Part shown: piece by piece, positions 8,875 through 18,505 of the stretch
Position numbering within the stretch: the first letter of the stretch is position 1
How the letters are laid out: the number at the start of each line of letters is the position of its first letter
Source: Mesorhizobium sp. L-8-3
GTDB taxonomy: Bacteria; Pseudomonadota; Alphaproteobacteria; Rhizobiales; Rhizobiaceae
Direction of reading: 5' to 3'
Assembly (NCBI RefSeq): GCF_016756615.1
Contig: NZ_AP023262.1
Span: 1,424,501 to 1,488,500 of the forward strand
Length of the DNA: 64,000 nucleotides
Program-made: the position numbers and the translations under genes
Notes under the pieces: generated by a model
Databases searched by the model: none
Told to the model about the DNA's origin: nothing
What the model saw: the letters and a program-made list of their open reading frames with translations, nothing else

Positions 8875-10058
8875 CGCCGTCCGTACCTCATCACCGCCAT
8901 ACCAAGGACGAGCACGGCAGCGGCGATGACGCCGAGCCCGGCCACGCCCCACAGGGTCGACGTGTTGACCGTCACGCGGAACTGCTGCGATTCCGAAACG
9001 CTGCCGCCGCTGGCGCGAACAGCGACCATGTAGTCGCCCGCGATCGCGCGTTCGGACGGCGTGATCTTGACGTTCACCTCGCTTGTCTCGTTTGGCGCCA
9101 GCATGTCGATGCGCTCCGGCTCGAACGCGACTTTCCAGCCGGAAGGCGGGGTTGCCGAGAGCTCGATATCGGAAGCAGGAGCGCTGCCGCTGTTGGCGAG
9201 CGTGAACGGGAATCTCGCCTCCTTGCCAGCCTCTGCCTGGCCGGAGAGCCTTTCCTGCGGTCCCGTCAAAGCGACCTCAGGCTGGCCAGTCACTTCGATG
9301 CTGAGTTCTGTGCTGGCGTTAGCACCGCCCCCCGAAACCTCCATGACGACGGGATAGCTGGCGGCTGGGACCAATCGCGCCGGCGTCACTTCCAGCGTCA
9401 CATTCTCGCTGGCGCCGGCCTCGATCGGCAGGCCGGTAATTTCCTCCGAGCCATAGCCGCGCTTGAAGCGCGTCTGAAAGCCTTCGGGAGCATTTGCGGC
9501 GAGGTTGAACAGCGTCTCCTCCGCGCCGTTGTTCGTCACCTCGACCTTGAAGCTGAAGCTGGACCGCGCTGTCCCTCTCAACGCGGGCAGTTCGGGCTTG
9601 AGCTCCAGTCCGCCGTCGCCTTCATCCGACAGCTTCACCACGAGGGGCAAATCGGCGGTCTCGGCGCCGTAACGCGCTTTCACATCGATCGGAAAGCTCT
9701 CGCCGGTCGTCCCCGTCGGCGGGGTCAGCTCAAGCTTGACCTCTTCCGTGGCATTGGGGGACACGATGACGGCCCCGATGTCCCGATTCCCGCCCTTGAG
9801 CGACCATGTCCAGCCATCGGGTACGCCGGAAACCTCCAGAGATGCGCGCTGCGGCGGCAGGTTGGCATTGCGCAATGTGAGCGTGATGCTCTCGGTCTCG
9901 CCGGGGCGGATCGCCAGTTCCGGATGCGGCGTGGTCAGCCAGAAGCCTCTCAGTTCCGGCGGCTCCGGTGGCTGTTCCTGCGCAAGGGCCGGAACGGGTA
10001 CCAGAGCCGCCGCCAATACCGCTACGGCGGCAATCATCCATTGGACAGTTTTTCTCAT
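8871..10058 (-). CDS. NEW3-domain membrane-anchored protein
   Basis: The 395-residue protein has a signal peptide (MRKTVQWMIAAVAVLAAALV to ALAQ), several tandem Ig-like beta domains and a C-terminal membrane anchor (GVAGLGVIAAAVLVLGMAVMR) with a short arginine tail. Phrases such as ANAPEGFQTRF, TPPSGWKVAFEP and APNETSEVNVKITPS are typical of NEW3/COG1470 domains, which lie outside the cytoplasmic membrane next to ABC exporter genes. Its role is probably that of an extracytoplasmic partner of the exporter. It overlaps the ATPase start and follows the HtrA gene by 51 bases. Confidence 0.8.
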   Translation of the reverse strand: MRKTVQWMIAAVAVLAAALVPVPALAQEQPPEPPELRGFWLTTPHPELAIRPGETESITLTLRNANLPPQRASLEVSGVPDGWTWSLKGGNRDIGAVIVSPNATEEVKLELTPPTGTTGESFPIDVKARYGAETADLPLVVKLSDEGDGGLELKPELPALRGTARSSFSFKVEVTNNGAEETLFNLAANAPEGFQTRFKRGYGSEEITGLPIEAGASENVTLEVTPARLVPAASYPVVMEVSGGGANASTELSIEVTGQPEVALTGPQERLSGQAEAGKEARFPFTLANSGSAPASDIELSATPPSGWKVAFEPERIDMLAPNETSEVNVKITPSERAIAGDYMVAVRASGGSVSESQQFRVTVNTSTLWGVAGLGVIAAAVLVLGMAVMRYGRR

Positions 10059-10109
10059 CGTCTTCTCCCATCGGTCGGCGTTTTCATCAAAATGGACGGG
10101 GCGTCCTCC

Positions 10110-11480
10110 TTATCGGATCACCAGGAACAGTTTCGCCCCGCCACGGAACAGGTCGAGCGCGATCGTGCCGGCGGCTTCGCGAAGCGTCGAGGTCAGTTCG
10201 GCAACGGTCGAAACAGGCCGTCGGTTGACGGCGACGATCACGTCCCCGGCGCGCAGGCCCGACTGCTCCGCCGCGCTGCCCTCCTCGACGCGCGCGACGA
10301 ACACATTGCCTGCCGCATCCTGAAACTGCGCGCCCTGCAGGCGGTCGGCCTCGATCCCGGAGGCTAGGCCCGGGCCTTCGGTCTCGATGCGCACGCTGGC
10401 GGATTCTCGTTTGCCCTCGCGCAGATATTCGACTTCGACTTTCGATCCGACCGGCGCGAGACCGATCCGATAGCGCAGGTCGGCCGAACCGGAAATTGTT
10501 TGCTTGTCGACAGCGACGATGACATCGCCAGCCTGCAGACCAGCATCAGCGGCAGGGGAATCCTGTTCAACGCTGCCGACCACCGCGCCGTCGGTCTCGC
10601 TGATGCCGAGCGCCTCCGCCAGATCCGGCGTCAGATCCTGGATAGCGACGCCGATCCGGCCGCGGCGCATTTCACCATGTTCGACAAGCTGCTTCATCAC
10701 CGACGACGCCATTGCGATCGGCACTGCGAAGCCGATGCCGACATTGCCGCCGGCGGGAGCGATGATGGCGGTGTTGATGCCCACCAGACGGCCGTCGGCC
10801 GTCACCAGAGCGCCGCCGGAATTTCCGGGATTGATCGAGGCATCCGTCTGGATGAAGTCCTCGTAACCTTCGACATTGATGCCGCTGCGGCCAAGCGCGC
10901 TGACAATGCCGGAGGTCACGGTCTGACCGAGCCCGAAAGGATTGCCGATCGCCACCACCGCGTCGCCGACCCGCAGGGTGTCGGAATCGCCCAACGGAAG
11001 CGCCGTCAGATTGCCGACCTCGATCTTGAGCAGCGCAATGTCGGTTGCCTCGTCGCTGCCGACAAGCTCGGCCGTGAAGCGGCGGCGATCCTTCAGCGTC
11101 ACCGCGATCTCGCCGGCGTTGGCGACCACATGATGGTTGGTGAGGACGTAGCCCTTGTCCGCGTCGACGATGACGCCGGATCCGGCGCTCATGCGCTGAC
11201 GCTGCTGTGGCGTCTGCGGCAGGTCGAAGAAGCGACGGAAATACGGATCGTTGAAAAGCGGATTGGTTTCTGCCGGCGCCCGCGAGGTGACCGCGATGTT
11301 CACCACCGCCGGCGTGATCTCCTCGAGCACGTCGGCGAGCGGACGGGCTTCCAATGACGTCTGCGGTGCGATGGTCGCAGCCGTCACCGGCGCGACACTG
11401 CACCCCGGAAAGGAAAGGACTGTGGCGGCGACCAGAATGGCGAAAAATCGGCGCGCCCGCCTTGGCAAGCATGCGATCAT
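10110..11480 (-). CDS. HtrA/DegP-family serine protease
   Basis: ATG 11480 with GGGAG seven bases upstream gives 456 residues; an in-frame ATG at 11528 has no clear ribosome site. After a signal peptide comes a trypsin-like protease domain with the catalytic His in LTNHHVV, Asp in EATDIALL and Ser in NPGNSGGAL. Two PDZ domains follow, from about GRIGVAIQDL and QDAAGNVFVARV. HtrA proteins degrade or refold damaged periplasmic proteins. It is the first gene of the minus-strand operon; a TTGACA box at 11551-11556 on that strand may be its -35 element. Confidence 0.92.
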   Translation of the reverse strand: MIACLPRRARRFFAILVAATVLSFPGCSVAPVTAATIAPQTSLEARPLADVLEEITPAVVNIAVTSRAPAETNPLFNDPYFRRFFDLPQTPQQRQRMSAGSGVIVDADKGYVLTNHHVVANAGEIAVTLKDRRRFTAELVGSDEATDIALLKIEVGNLTALPLGDSDTLRVGDAVVAIGNPFGLGQTVTSGIVSALGRSGINVEGYEDFIQTDASINPGNSGGALVTADGRLVGINTAIIAPAGGNVGIGFAVPIAMASSVMKQLVEHGEMRRGRIGVAIQDLTPDLAEALGISETDGAVVGSVEQDSPAADAGLQAGDVIVAVDKQTISGSADLRYRIGLAPVGSKVEVEYLREGKRESASVRIETEGPGLASGIEADRLQGAQFQDAAGNVFVARVEEGSAAEQSGLRAGDVIVAVNRRPVSTVAELTSTLREAAGTIALDLFRGGAKLFLVIR

Positions 11481-11584
11481 CGTCGAACTCCCGAAACGTC
11501 TCCGCTCCCTGTTCCGGAAGGCGGCCATCGGGTCGGCCGCCCTCGTCCATTGTCAATTCCACCCCACGACCGGGGCGGCGGTGC

Positions 11585-11812
11585 TCATGCGCTCCGGTCG
11601 CTCGATGCTCCCGCGGTCGACACCTGCTGTGCGGACAGGAACATCAGCGTGGATGCCACCGTGCGGCGCTGCCAGCCGGCCGCTTCGGCCCGATCGAGCA
11701 GGCTCTCGATCCAAGGCCTCATTGCATCCCGGCACTCCTTCTCATGCGCCAGAAAATCGCTGGCCGGGTGTATCGGCGGCGCGACGGTGTTGATACTTGG
11801 CATCACATTCAT
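11585..11812 (-). CDS. Small conserved-looking protein downstream of groEL
   Basis: The 75-residue product starts at ATG 11812 with GAGG nearby. The core (DFLAHEKECRDAMRPWIESLLDRAEAAGWQRRTVASTLMFLSAQQ) is predicted to be two amphipathic helices and looks like a folded alphaproteobacterial protein rather than a shadow. No function is recognised. It lies 65 bases after groEL in the same direction and before HtrA, so it may be part of the heat-shock transcript. Confidence 0.55.
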   Translation of the reverse strand: MNVMPSINTVAPPIHPASDFLAHEKECRDAMRPWIESLLDRAEAAGWQRRTVASTLMFLSAQQVSTAGASSDRSA

Positions 11813-11836
11813 GACAACCTCAAAAAGTGGACGCCG

Positions 11837-11864
11837 CCCGCGCCCCCCAAAAAGGAGGCGCGGG
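11837..11864 (-). promoter_or_regulatory. Stem-loop between groEL and the next small gene
   Basis: CCCGCGCC at 11837-11844 pairs perfectly with GGCGCGGG at 11857-11864 around a 12-base loop. On the transcribed minus strand the loop is U-rich but no U-tract follows, so it may slow or partly stop transcription rather than act as a standard terminator. Confidence 0.45.
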
Positions 11865-11876
11865 TAATTCCGATCG

Positions 11877-13541
<1,665 letters not shown>

Positions 13542-13562
13542 TTAACTGGTTTCGCGGCCCGC

Positions 13563-13877
13563 TCAGGCGGCCTTCTTCAGCGAGGCGCTCTGCTCGATCA
13601 CGCCCATCACGTCGCTTTCCTTCATGATGAGCAGGTCCTCGCCGTCGAGCTTGATCTCGGTGCCGGACCATTTGCCGAACAGGATGCGGTCGCCGACCTT
13701 CACGTCGAGCTCGACCAGCTTGCCGCTCTCGTCACGCGCGCCGGGGCCGACGGCGACGACTTCGCCCTCGCTCGGCTTTTCCTTGGCGGTGTCGGGAATG
13801 ATGATGCCGCCGGCCGTCTTTTCGTCGGCCTCGATGCGGCGGACCAGGATACGGTCGTGCAATGGACGGAACGCCAT
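13563..13877 (-). CDS. groES: Co-chaperonin GroES
   Basis: ATG 13877, with GGAGAAC upstream, gives 104 residues. The sequence begins [29 protein letters not shown], including the mobile loop that binds GroEL, and ends with the usual VMGVIEQ segment plus a short lysine/alanine tail. It caps the GroEL chamber. It is the first gene of the groES-groEL transcript, with a CIRCE operator about 160 bases upstream. Confidence 0.96.
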   Translation of the reverse strand: MAFRPLHDRILVRRIEADEKTAGGIIIPDTAKEKPSEGEVVAVGPGARDESGKLVELDVKVGDRILFGKWSGTEIKLDGEDLLIMKESDVMGVIEQSASLKKAA

Positions 13878-14034
13878 GTCGTTCTCCTTCAGGACAAACA
13901 AGATTTTGAGGTTCCTCCACACCGGACCGGCAATATCGGGCCGGTGCGGGGCGCTGCGACCCCTCAATAGGCATCGCGCGCATTTCGAGCTAGTTTGCCG
14001 ATTTTTCGGTTTCAAGAGGTCAAGCGCAAAAATT

Positions 14035-14061
14035 TTAGCGCTCGCAAGGGGAGAGTGCTAC
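14035..14061. promoter_or_regulatory. CIRCE operator (HrcA binding site)
   Basis: TTAGCGCTC, nine bases, then GAGTGCTAC differs from the CIRCE consensus (TTAGCACTC-N9-GAGTGCTAA) at one base in each arm. CIRCE is bound by the heat-shock repressor HrcA. Its place upstream of groES indicates that this chaperonin copy is under HrcA control, presumably from the host chromosome since no hrcA is present here. Confidence 0.88.
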
Positions 14062-14219
14062 TGCGCTGGATTCATGAAGCTATTTTCTTCCCAAGTTCCG
14101 CGACGAAGGCTCTTGAAGTTCGTCGCGCTTTCGCCAAAATCTAGCCGCGGCAGGCCAGCCAATCGAGGCTGCCCAGCCAAACGCAAGCTGAAGGAGTTTT
14201 TGGATTCGGAGGACCATCG

Positions 14220-14567
14220 ATGGAACGAGCCATCCCGACCATTATCCCCTCGATCGCCCCAGACACTTCTGACCTATTCCTCGACCGGCTGATCCACCCC
14301 GCACGGTTCTTCAGCGGCCCTGACGACGTGCTGCGGGATGACACGCTGGACATCCACGAAAAGCGCGCCATCCTCTCATCCTGGGCATCGGACGCCTGTG
14401 CGGTCGAATCGATACCCGCGCTGCGAAAGCCGCCGGGCGCAGCTGTTCCGGTGAGTTTCGACGCCATCATGGACGCCCTGCGCAGCCTGGATGATCCCCG
14501 GCGCGATAATGTTTCTCGCCGTGCTTCGCAGGCCGACGGAGAGGCGGTCAGCAGGCTCGATGCCTGA
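14220..14567 (+). CDS. Conserved-looking protein of the heat-shock island
   Basis: The 115-residue product is preceded by GGAGGACCATCG. The central part (LIHPARFFSGPDDVLRDDTL, EKRAILSSWASDACAVES, then VSFDAIMDALRSLD) has a well-defined helical look and ends in a polar tail. No domain is recognised. It is divergent from groES and followed 22 bases later by usg in the same direction, so the two likely form a small operon. Confidence 0.65.
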   Translation: MERAIPTIIPSIAPDTSDLFLDRLIHPARFFSGPDDVLRDDTLDIHEKRAILSSWASDACAVESIPALRKPPGAAVPVSFDAIMDALRSLDDPRRDNVSRRASQADGEAVSRLDA

Positions 14568-14589
14568 GCGGGTTTGAGAGGAGATACGC

Positions 14590-14859
14590 ATGGTCAGCAG
14601 GGAATTCCGGCTGCAGATGGAACGCTACGGCCTCACCACCGCCGAAATCCACTATCAGCGGCCGGACCACCCGAGCTTGCTGCAACTCTACGTCTGGCAG
14701 GAATACGACCTGGCACCCGATTTTCCCACGCTGAGGGAATTCCTGGGCTTCTGGGAGCGCGAGCTCGAAGGCGCACTGCATTCCGTCCGCGTCGCCCACA
14801 ATCGATTGATCCGTCCGGCCGAATGGCGCGCCGTCAACGGCATCATCGCTATCCACTGA
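14590..14859 (+). CDS. usg: Usg family protein
   Basis: This 89-residue protein matches the alphaproteobacterial Usg family: LTTAEIHYQRPDHPSLLQLYVWQEYDLAP, FPTLREFLGFWERELEG and a C-terminal VRVAHNRLIRPAEWR segment. The function is unknown; the name comes from a gene found upstream of another gene, not from an activity. GAGGAGA precedes the ATG. The family is often found next to Hsp20 and chaperonin genes in rhizobia, as here. Confidence 0.85.
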   Translation: MVSREFRLQMERYGLTTAEIHYQRPDHPSLLQLYVWQEYDLAPDFPTLREFLGFWERELEGALHSVRVAHNRLIRPAEWRAVNGIIAIH

Positions 14860-14885
14860 AACTCGGGAGCCGCCTCCGGCTCCCA

Positions 14886-15101
14886 CTACTCCTCATCCTC
14901 CGGTGCGAGGATATCGATCAGGGACGCGACCTGTGTCCCCGGCAGGGGGCGGCCTTCGCCCATCAACGCCTCGTCACTGTTAAGCCAGGCCAACGCCTCG
15001 CGAAGGTCCTGTAGCGTTGCGCCGGTCTCGGCTACCTCGGCAATCGTCGTGTCATCCACCGGTCCGAGCAGCGACACGATCTCATCCCTCGTCAAAGACA
15101 T
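14886..15101 (-). CDS. Small acidic protein between usg and hsp20
   Basis: ATG 15101, preceded by GGAGGACAGATC, gives 71 residues. The product is strongly acidic and mostly helical (SLTRDEIVSLLGPVDDTTIAEVAETG, LQDLREALAWLNSDEAL, ending APEDEE). No catalytic motif or known domain is visible. It is convergent with usg and divergent from the first Hsp20 gene. Confidence 0.6.
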   Translation of the reverse strand: MSLTRDEIVSLLGPVDDTTIAEVAETGATLQDLREALAWLNSDEALMGEGRPLPGTQVASLIDILAPEDEE

Positions 15102-15206
15102 GATCTGTCCTCCGATTGAACGGGAGGAATGAACGTCGCCACCGGGATGTTGTTCCGTATCCTGTCGGCCCTTGACGCCCCGAAAGGCAACACCCAAATC
15201 ACTGAC

Positions 15207-15295
15207 GCCGGTCGCCTGACGGGACCGGCATGTCAGGGAGCGCCGGGCTTCTTGGCGCGCCCTCGTATCTATGTTGCTCAAAGGAGGATGTAGCT
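15207..15295 (+). promoter_or_regulatory. ROSE-like RNA thermometer in hsp20 leader
   Basis: Three successive hairpins can be drawn in the leader: 15207-15213 with 15223-15229 (GCCGGTC/GACCGGC), 15240-15244 with 15254-15258 (GCGCC/GGCGC), and one that sequesters the ribosome site. In the last, UUGCUC (15274-15279) faces GAGGAU (15284-15289), with G15276 bulged. This UUGCU/GGAGGAU pairing with a bulged G is the hallmark of ROSE thermometers in rhizobial small heat-shock genes, which melt on heating to free the Shine-Dalgarno sequence. Folding was done by eye. Confidence 0.65.
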
Positions 15296-15766
15296 ATGAG
15301 AACACACCTGGACTTCTCCCCTTTCTACCGGTCGAGCATCGGCTTCGACCGCATTTTCAACCAGCTCGAAAATGCCGCCAGTCCGCAAAACGGCGACAAC
15401 TGGCCGCCCTATGACATCGCCAAGATCGGCGAGGAAGCCTATCGTATTGTCGTAGCGGTCGCCGGGTTTGCCGAGAACGAGCTTTCGATCACCCATGAGC
15501 GGAACCTGCTCGTGATCGAGGGCGCGAAGGCCGACGGCGAGCAGGTTCAGTATCTCCATCACGGTCTCGCCTTGCGGCCATTCGCGCGGCGCTTCGAACT
15601 CGCCGATCATGTCAGCGTGACGGGCGCGAAGCTGGAGAACGGCCTGCTTGTCATCGATCTCAAGCGGGAGATCCCCGAGGAGATGAAGCCGCGGCGGATA
15701 GCCATCAACGCGGACACGGGCAAGAAGCCCGCGTCGAAGCGCATCGAAGGCAACGTAGCGGCCTGA
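15296..15766 (+). CDS. Small heat-shock protein Hsp20 (class A-like)
   Basis: ATG 15296 has AAAGGAGG nine bases upstream and gives 156 residues. The alpha-crystallin domain spans about residues 35-125 (PPYDIAKIGEEAYRIVVAVAGF, ELSITHERNLLVIEGAK, LENGLLVIDLKREIPE). An N-terminal MRTHLDFSPFYRSSIGFDR segment is typical of rhizobial IbpA-type proteins. It binds unfolding proteins in the cytoplasm without ATP. The 5' leader looks like a ROSE RNA thermometer. Confidence 0.93.
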   Translation: MRTHLDFSPFYRSSIGFDRIFNQLENAASPQNGDNWPPYDIAKIGEEAYRIVVAVAGFAENELSITHERNLLVIEGAKADGEQVQYLHHGLALRPFARRFELADHVSVTGAKLENGLLVIDLKREIPEEMKPRRIAINADTGKKPASKRIEGNVAA

Positions 15767-15782
15767 CATTCATCACTGCCTG

Positions 15783-15816
15783 TTCCTTCACCTGTTGCAT
15801 GCAACAGGTGAAGGAA
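15783..15816. repeat. Perfect 34-bp palindrome between the Hsp20 genes
   Basis: The segment equals its own reverse complement over all 34 bases; each arm reads TTCCTTCACCTGTTGCA. It begins 17 bases after the first Hsp20 stop. As RNA it would form a long tight hairpin, but only a purine-rich stretch follows, so a transcript-end or processing structure and a protein-binding site are both possible. Confidence 0.8.
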
Positions 15817-15864
15817 GCGCGTTGCTAGAGAAGAAGGAGAAACAACGAGAAGCGAAGAAAGGAA

Positions 15865-16380
15865 ATGACCATGAGCGTACGTGATCTGATCCCTTGGAGC
15901 CGGGGCAACAATCAGGCTCCGACCATTTATCGAGGCGGCGAGATGGACCCGTTCATGTCGCTGCACCGTGATGTCAACCGGTTGTTTGACGAGGTCTTCC
16001 GCGGCTTCGATACTCCATCGTTCTTCGGCCGCATGCGGGCCGGAAACGGTGGCTGGCCGAATGTGGAGATATCGGAGACGGACAAGGAGATCCGCGTAGC
16101 AGCCGAGGTGCCGGGCCTCGAGGAGAACGACATCGAGGTGCTGCTGGAAGACGGCGTGCTGACGCTTCGTGGCGAAAAGAAGTCCGAAACCGAAGACACC
16201 GGCCGCCAGTTCAGCGAGCGTTATTATGGCCGCTTCGAACGGCGCCTGGCGCTCGGCCGCGAGGTCGAGGAGGACAAAGTCGGCGCGACATTCAAGAACG
16301 GCGTGCTGACGGTGACCTTGCCGAAGACCGCCAAGGCGCAGGCAAACGCCAAGCGGATCGCGATCAACAGCGGCAACTGA
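15865..16380 (+). CDS. Small heat-shock protein Hsp20 (class C-like)
   Basis: The product has 171 residues from ATG 15865. ATG 15871 gives the more usual start (MSVRDLIPW) and is better spaced from AAAGGAA. The alpha-crystallin domain covers about residues 60-160, with WPNVEISETDKEIRVAAEVPG, EVLLEDGVLTLRGEKK and the A-x-x-x-NGVL motif GATFKNGVLTVTLPK. It is a distinct subfamily from the preceding Hsp20, so the two may form different or mixed oligomers. It lies 98 bases downstream of that gene, beyond the palindrome. Confidence 0.93.
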   Translation: MTMSVRDLIPWSRGNNQAPTIYRGGEMDPFMSLHRDVNRLFDEVFRGFDTPSFFGRMRAGNGGWPNVEISETDKEIRVAAEVPGLEENDIEVLLEDGVLTLRGEKKSETEDTGRQFSERYYGRFERRLALGREVEEDKVGATFKNGVLTVTLPKTAKAQANAKRIAINSGN

Positions 16381-16489
16381 CCGCCGTTGCCGGCAACTCG
16401 CCGGGCGCGTCATCAGCGTGCCCGGCGTTGTCCGTCGAGCAAGGCCATGCTGACAATGGGCTAGCGGCGATTGTCGAGAGACCAAACCC

Positions 16490-16831
16490 TTGGCTTGCCG
16501 AGAGTTACCACCGGCCTGCTATCCTCCAGCCCAATCCGGCGCAACTCGCGCTCCCCTGGCGCGCATCTTTCGACCCTGTCGCTCTGTCTTGACGTCGGCA
16601 AGGGTTACCCGCCGGCCGTGGCTGCTATGCTTTGAGGGGCGGACGCCGCCCTTTGTCGAGCCTTTGATGGGCTACACCGGCAGCAGCGATACGCTCACAC
16701 AGGTACAGTTGCAGTTTCCCACGCTTGAATCCGCGATCAACTACGCTGAACGCCAAGGCCTGAGTTTTACCGTCCGGCGAGATGTATCGGAACGACGTGA
16801 CAAAGCAGGAATACCATCAACCATGAGATGA
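16490..16831 (+). CDS. NDUFS4-like (ETC complex I subunit) protein
   Basis: The segment LARIFRPCRSVLTSA through RTPPFVEPLMGYTGSSDTLTQV, then LQFPTLESAINYAERQGL, follows the NDUFS4 fold found in a mitochondrial/alphaproteobacterial complex I accessory subunit. At 113 residues it is close to the short bacterial versions. No ATG is available upstream; the frame opens with TTG 16490 and the true start is uncertain. Its place among heat-shock genes, away from any nuo operon, suggests an island-specific role such as protecting complex I under stress, which is inference. Confidence 0.65.
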   Translation: MACRELPPACYPPAQSGATRAPLARIFRPCRSVLTSARVTRRPWLLCFEGRTPPFVEPLMGYTGSSDTLTQVQLQFPTLESAINYAERQGLSFTVRRDVSERRDKAGIPSTMR

Positions 16832-16883
16832 GAGCCCGCCGCTCTGGGCGGCGGGCTCCAGGCATGAGCAAGACCGCCGTGGG

Positions 16884-17246
16884 CTAGGCGTGGGCATGTG
16901 GATTCTGGCGATAGTCCCAAACTGCCCATGCGGCTATTGCGGCAACGAGCACGCCGATGACGACATGGGTCCACATTGCGCTGACGTTAGCCGCGAACCC
17001 CAGCAGCCAGGGTGACGCGATCAGCCAGAGCCCCAGGACCAGACTTGCCCATTCCTCCCACTCGGCGAACACCGACAATGTCGCAACCGCGAGTGCGCCC
17101 AAGGCAATGCCAACGATCCAGGCATTCCACGTCGGTGTGGCTTCTGGCGCAAAGCCGATCACCCATGGGGAGACAAACAGGCAAACCGCGAGGAGCAGGT
17201 TTATCCAGTCCTGTAATTTCTTGCCTTCCATCAGTCCATTTGCCAT
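16884..17246 (-). CDS. SPW repeat membrane protein
   Basis: ATG 17246, preceded by GGAGGTTGTC, gives 120 residues. There are two copies of the SPW motif (VSPWVIGFAPEATPTW and ASPWLLGFAANVSAMW), each within a pair of hydrophobic helices, giving four membrane segments. SPW proteins are inner-membrane proteins of unknown function, often linked to stress genes in rhizobia. It is convergent with the NDUFS4-like gene and marks the right end of the recognisable stress genes. Confidence 0.85.
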   Translation of the reverse strand: MANGLMEGKKLQDWINLLLAVCLFVSPWVIGFAPEATPTWNAWIVGIALGALAVATLSVFAEWEEWASLVLGLWLIASPWLLGFAANVSAMWTHVVIGVLVAAIAAWAVWDYRQNPHAHA

Positions 17247-17783
17247 GACAACCTCCACGAAGAAGTTTGTTCAGAGCACTACTGTGCGGCGTGCAGAGCA
17301 CGCTTCAACATTGCACGTAGTTTGGGGCAGGCCGGTCTTCAAGTGGCGGCAAACCCGCGAGATCTAGTCTTCGTAGCGAGTGTCCTCCTGCACTGTCAAC
17401 GGAAAGCGCCAAGGACTTGTGGAGTTGCGGTCACGCGGCGCGCCGAATTGAGATTCCGTTGTCGCCATGCCGCTCGCTGGGCCACACGGGCCGCAAGCCC
17501 AAGACGAAACAGGGGGTGGCTGTTTCGGATCGCCTCCCCTACTGCCAGCCGTCATCAACCGCTGTACTGCCAACGCCATCTCGTGGCCAGCGGCCCATGG
17601 ACTGCGTTTCTCGCCAGATCGTTTCCAATTCCTCTTCATGGTCGTGCACTGCCGCTGTCGCTCAACTGCCGATCGCAACGCGGAATGCACCAGAGAGATT
17701 GCGACCGGCCAAGATCGATTTGGGAACGGTTTCGGCCTGGGTCAAGAGTTCATGGAGCGCGCGTGGACGCGCTCGCCGCGAAC
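17247..17783. other. Non-coding or unrecognised stretch
   Basis: Several overlapping short frames exist on both strands but none has a credible ribosome site, domain or compositional support. No RNA gene or repeat was recognised. It is probably the eroded junction between the stress island and a recombinase remnant. Confidence 0.5.
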
Positions 17784-18113
17784 TCACAACGATTTCAGAA
17801 AGGCCATCAGATCCTTGTCCTCCTTCCATGAGCGACCGCGTGGCTGACCGACTTCGCAAAGAGCTACGGCGTTGGCTTTCAGCGTCAGGTCTATTTCGGC
17901 ACAAACGTTTGTGATGCTGATCGAGACATGGCCGAGCCAGGCGCGGATGGTGTTGATGTCCACGCCGGCGAGAACGAGGTGGCAGGCCGTTGCAAGCCGG
18001 ATCACATGGGGGGTTATCGCTCTGCCGGCCAGGTCCGACACCCGGGCCGCGCAACGTTCGATAAGGCGATAGGCTCCGAAGCTAAAGGGTGTTCCGAGCC
18101 TGCTGGCAAATAC
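17784..18113 (-). pseudogene. C-terminal fragment of a tyrosine recombinase
   Basis: The frame encodes the last 110 or so residues of a phage-integrase-type recombinase. ITPHVIRLATACHLVLAGVDINTIRAWLGH is the end of the catalytic domain, followed by the segment normally carrying the nucleophile tyrosine, here NVCAEIDLTLKA. Two catalytic residues look altered: HxLRH appears as HVIRLA, and the Tyr position reads Cys. The N-terminal two thirds are missing; at about 18.11-18.15 kb the sequence switches to a toprim fragment on the other strand. It is a dead remnant of an integration module. Confidence 0.7.
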
Positions 18114-18149
18114 GGTATCGTCGCGAGCGACCGAGGATCTCGTCTTGCC

Positions 18150-18505
18150 AGAACTCGTTCGGTTTCCGGCCGCAGTGGGCACTGCAGGGCCTTGCCGCCC
18201 GCCTGGGTATTGGCCCCATGCCGATGCTGGCGGCGACGTCTGCCGCCCACCTCGCCGCCGTCCTGTTCCCATTGAGCCTGCGCCGGCTCTATGTCCTGCG
18301 CGACCGTGATCCGGCCGGCGATCATGCGCGTGACAGGCTCCTGGAGCGGGCGGCAGCCGTCGGGATCGAGACGGTGGTGCTGTCGCCGCGGCTCGAGGAC
18401 TTCAACGAGGATCTGCGGCTCTACGGTCCTGACGCCCTCAGGACTCTGATGCGGCCCCAGCTCATTCATGAGGATGCCAGCCGTTTCATGGCCCCGGCGG
18501 CATAG
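18150..18505 (+). pseudogene. C-terminal fragment of a second toprim gene
   Basis: From about 18185 the frame matches the C-terminal 105 residues of the toprim protein encoded at 4980-6113: PMPMLAATSAAHLAAVL, the metal-binding RDRDPAG, then VVLSPRLEDFNEDLR and SRFMAPAA. The N-terminal half and the catalytic glutamate are missing. It lies just before the DUF2493 gene, where a complete toprim gene would normally be expected in this element type. Confidence 0.75.

Noticed and set aside
15268..15279. ATGTTGC upstream of hsp20, resembling the inverted repeat at 4891
   Set aside because: It is explained by the anti-Shine-Dalgarno arm of the ROSE-like hairpin; no partner repeat is nearby.
17364..17690. 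Possible minus-strand gene of 108 residues
   Set aside because: Low-complexity, proline/glycine-rich product without ribosome site or family; it competes with several plus-strand frames.
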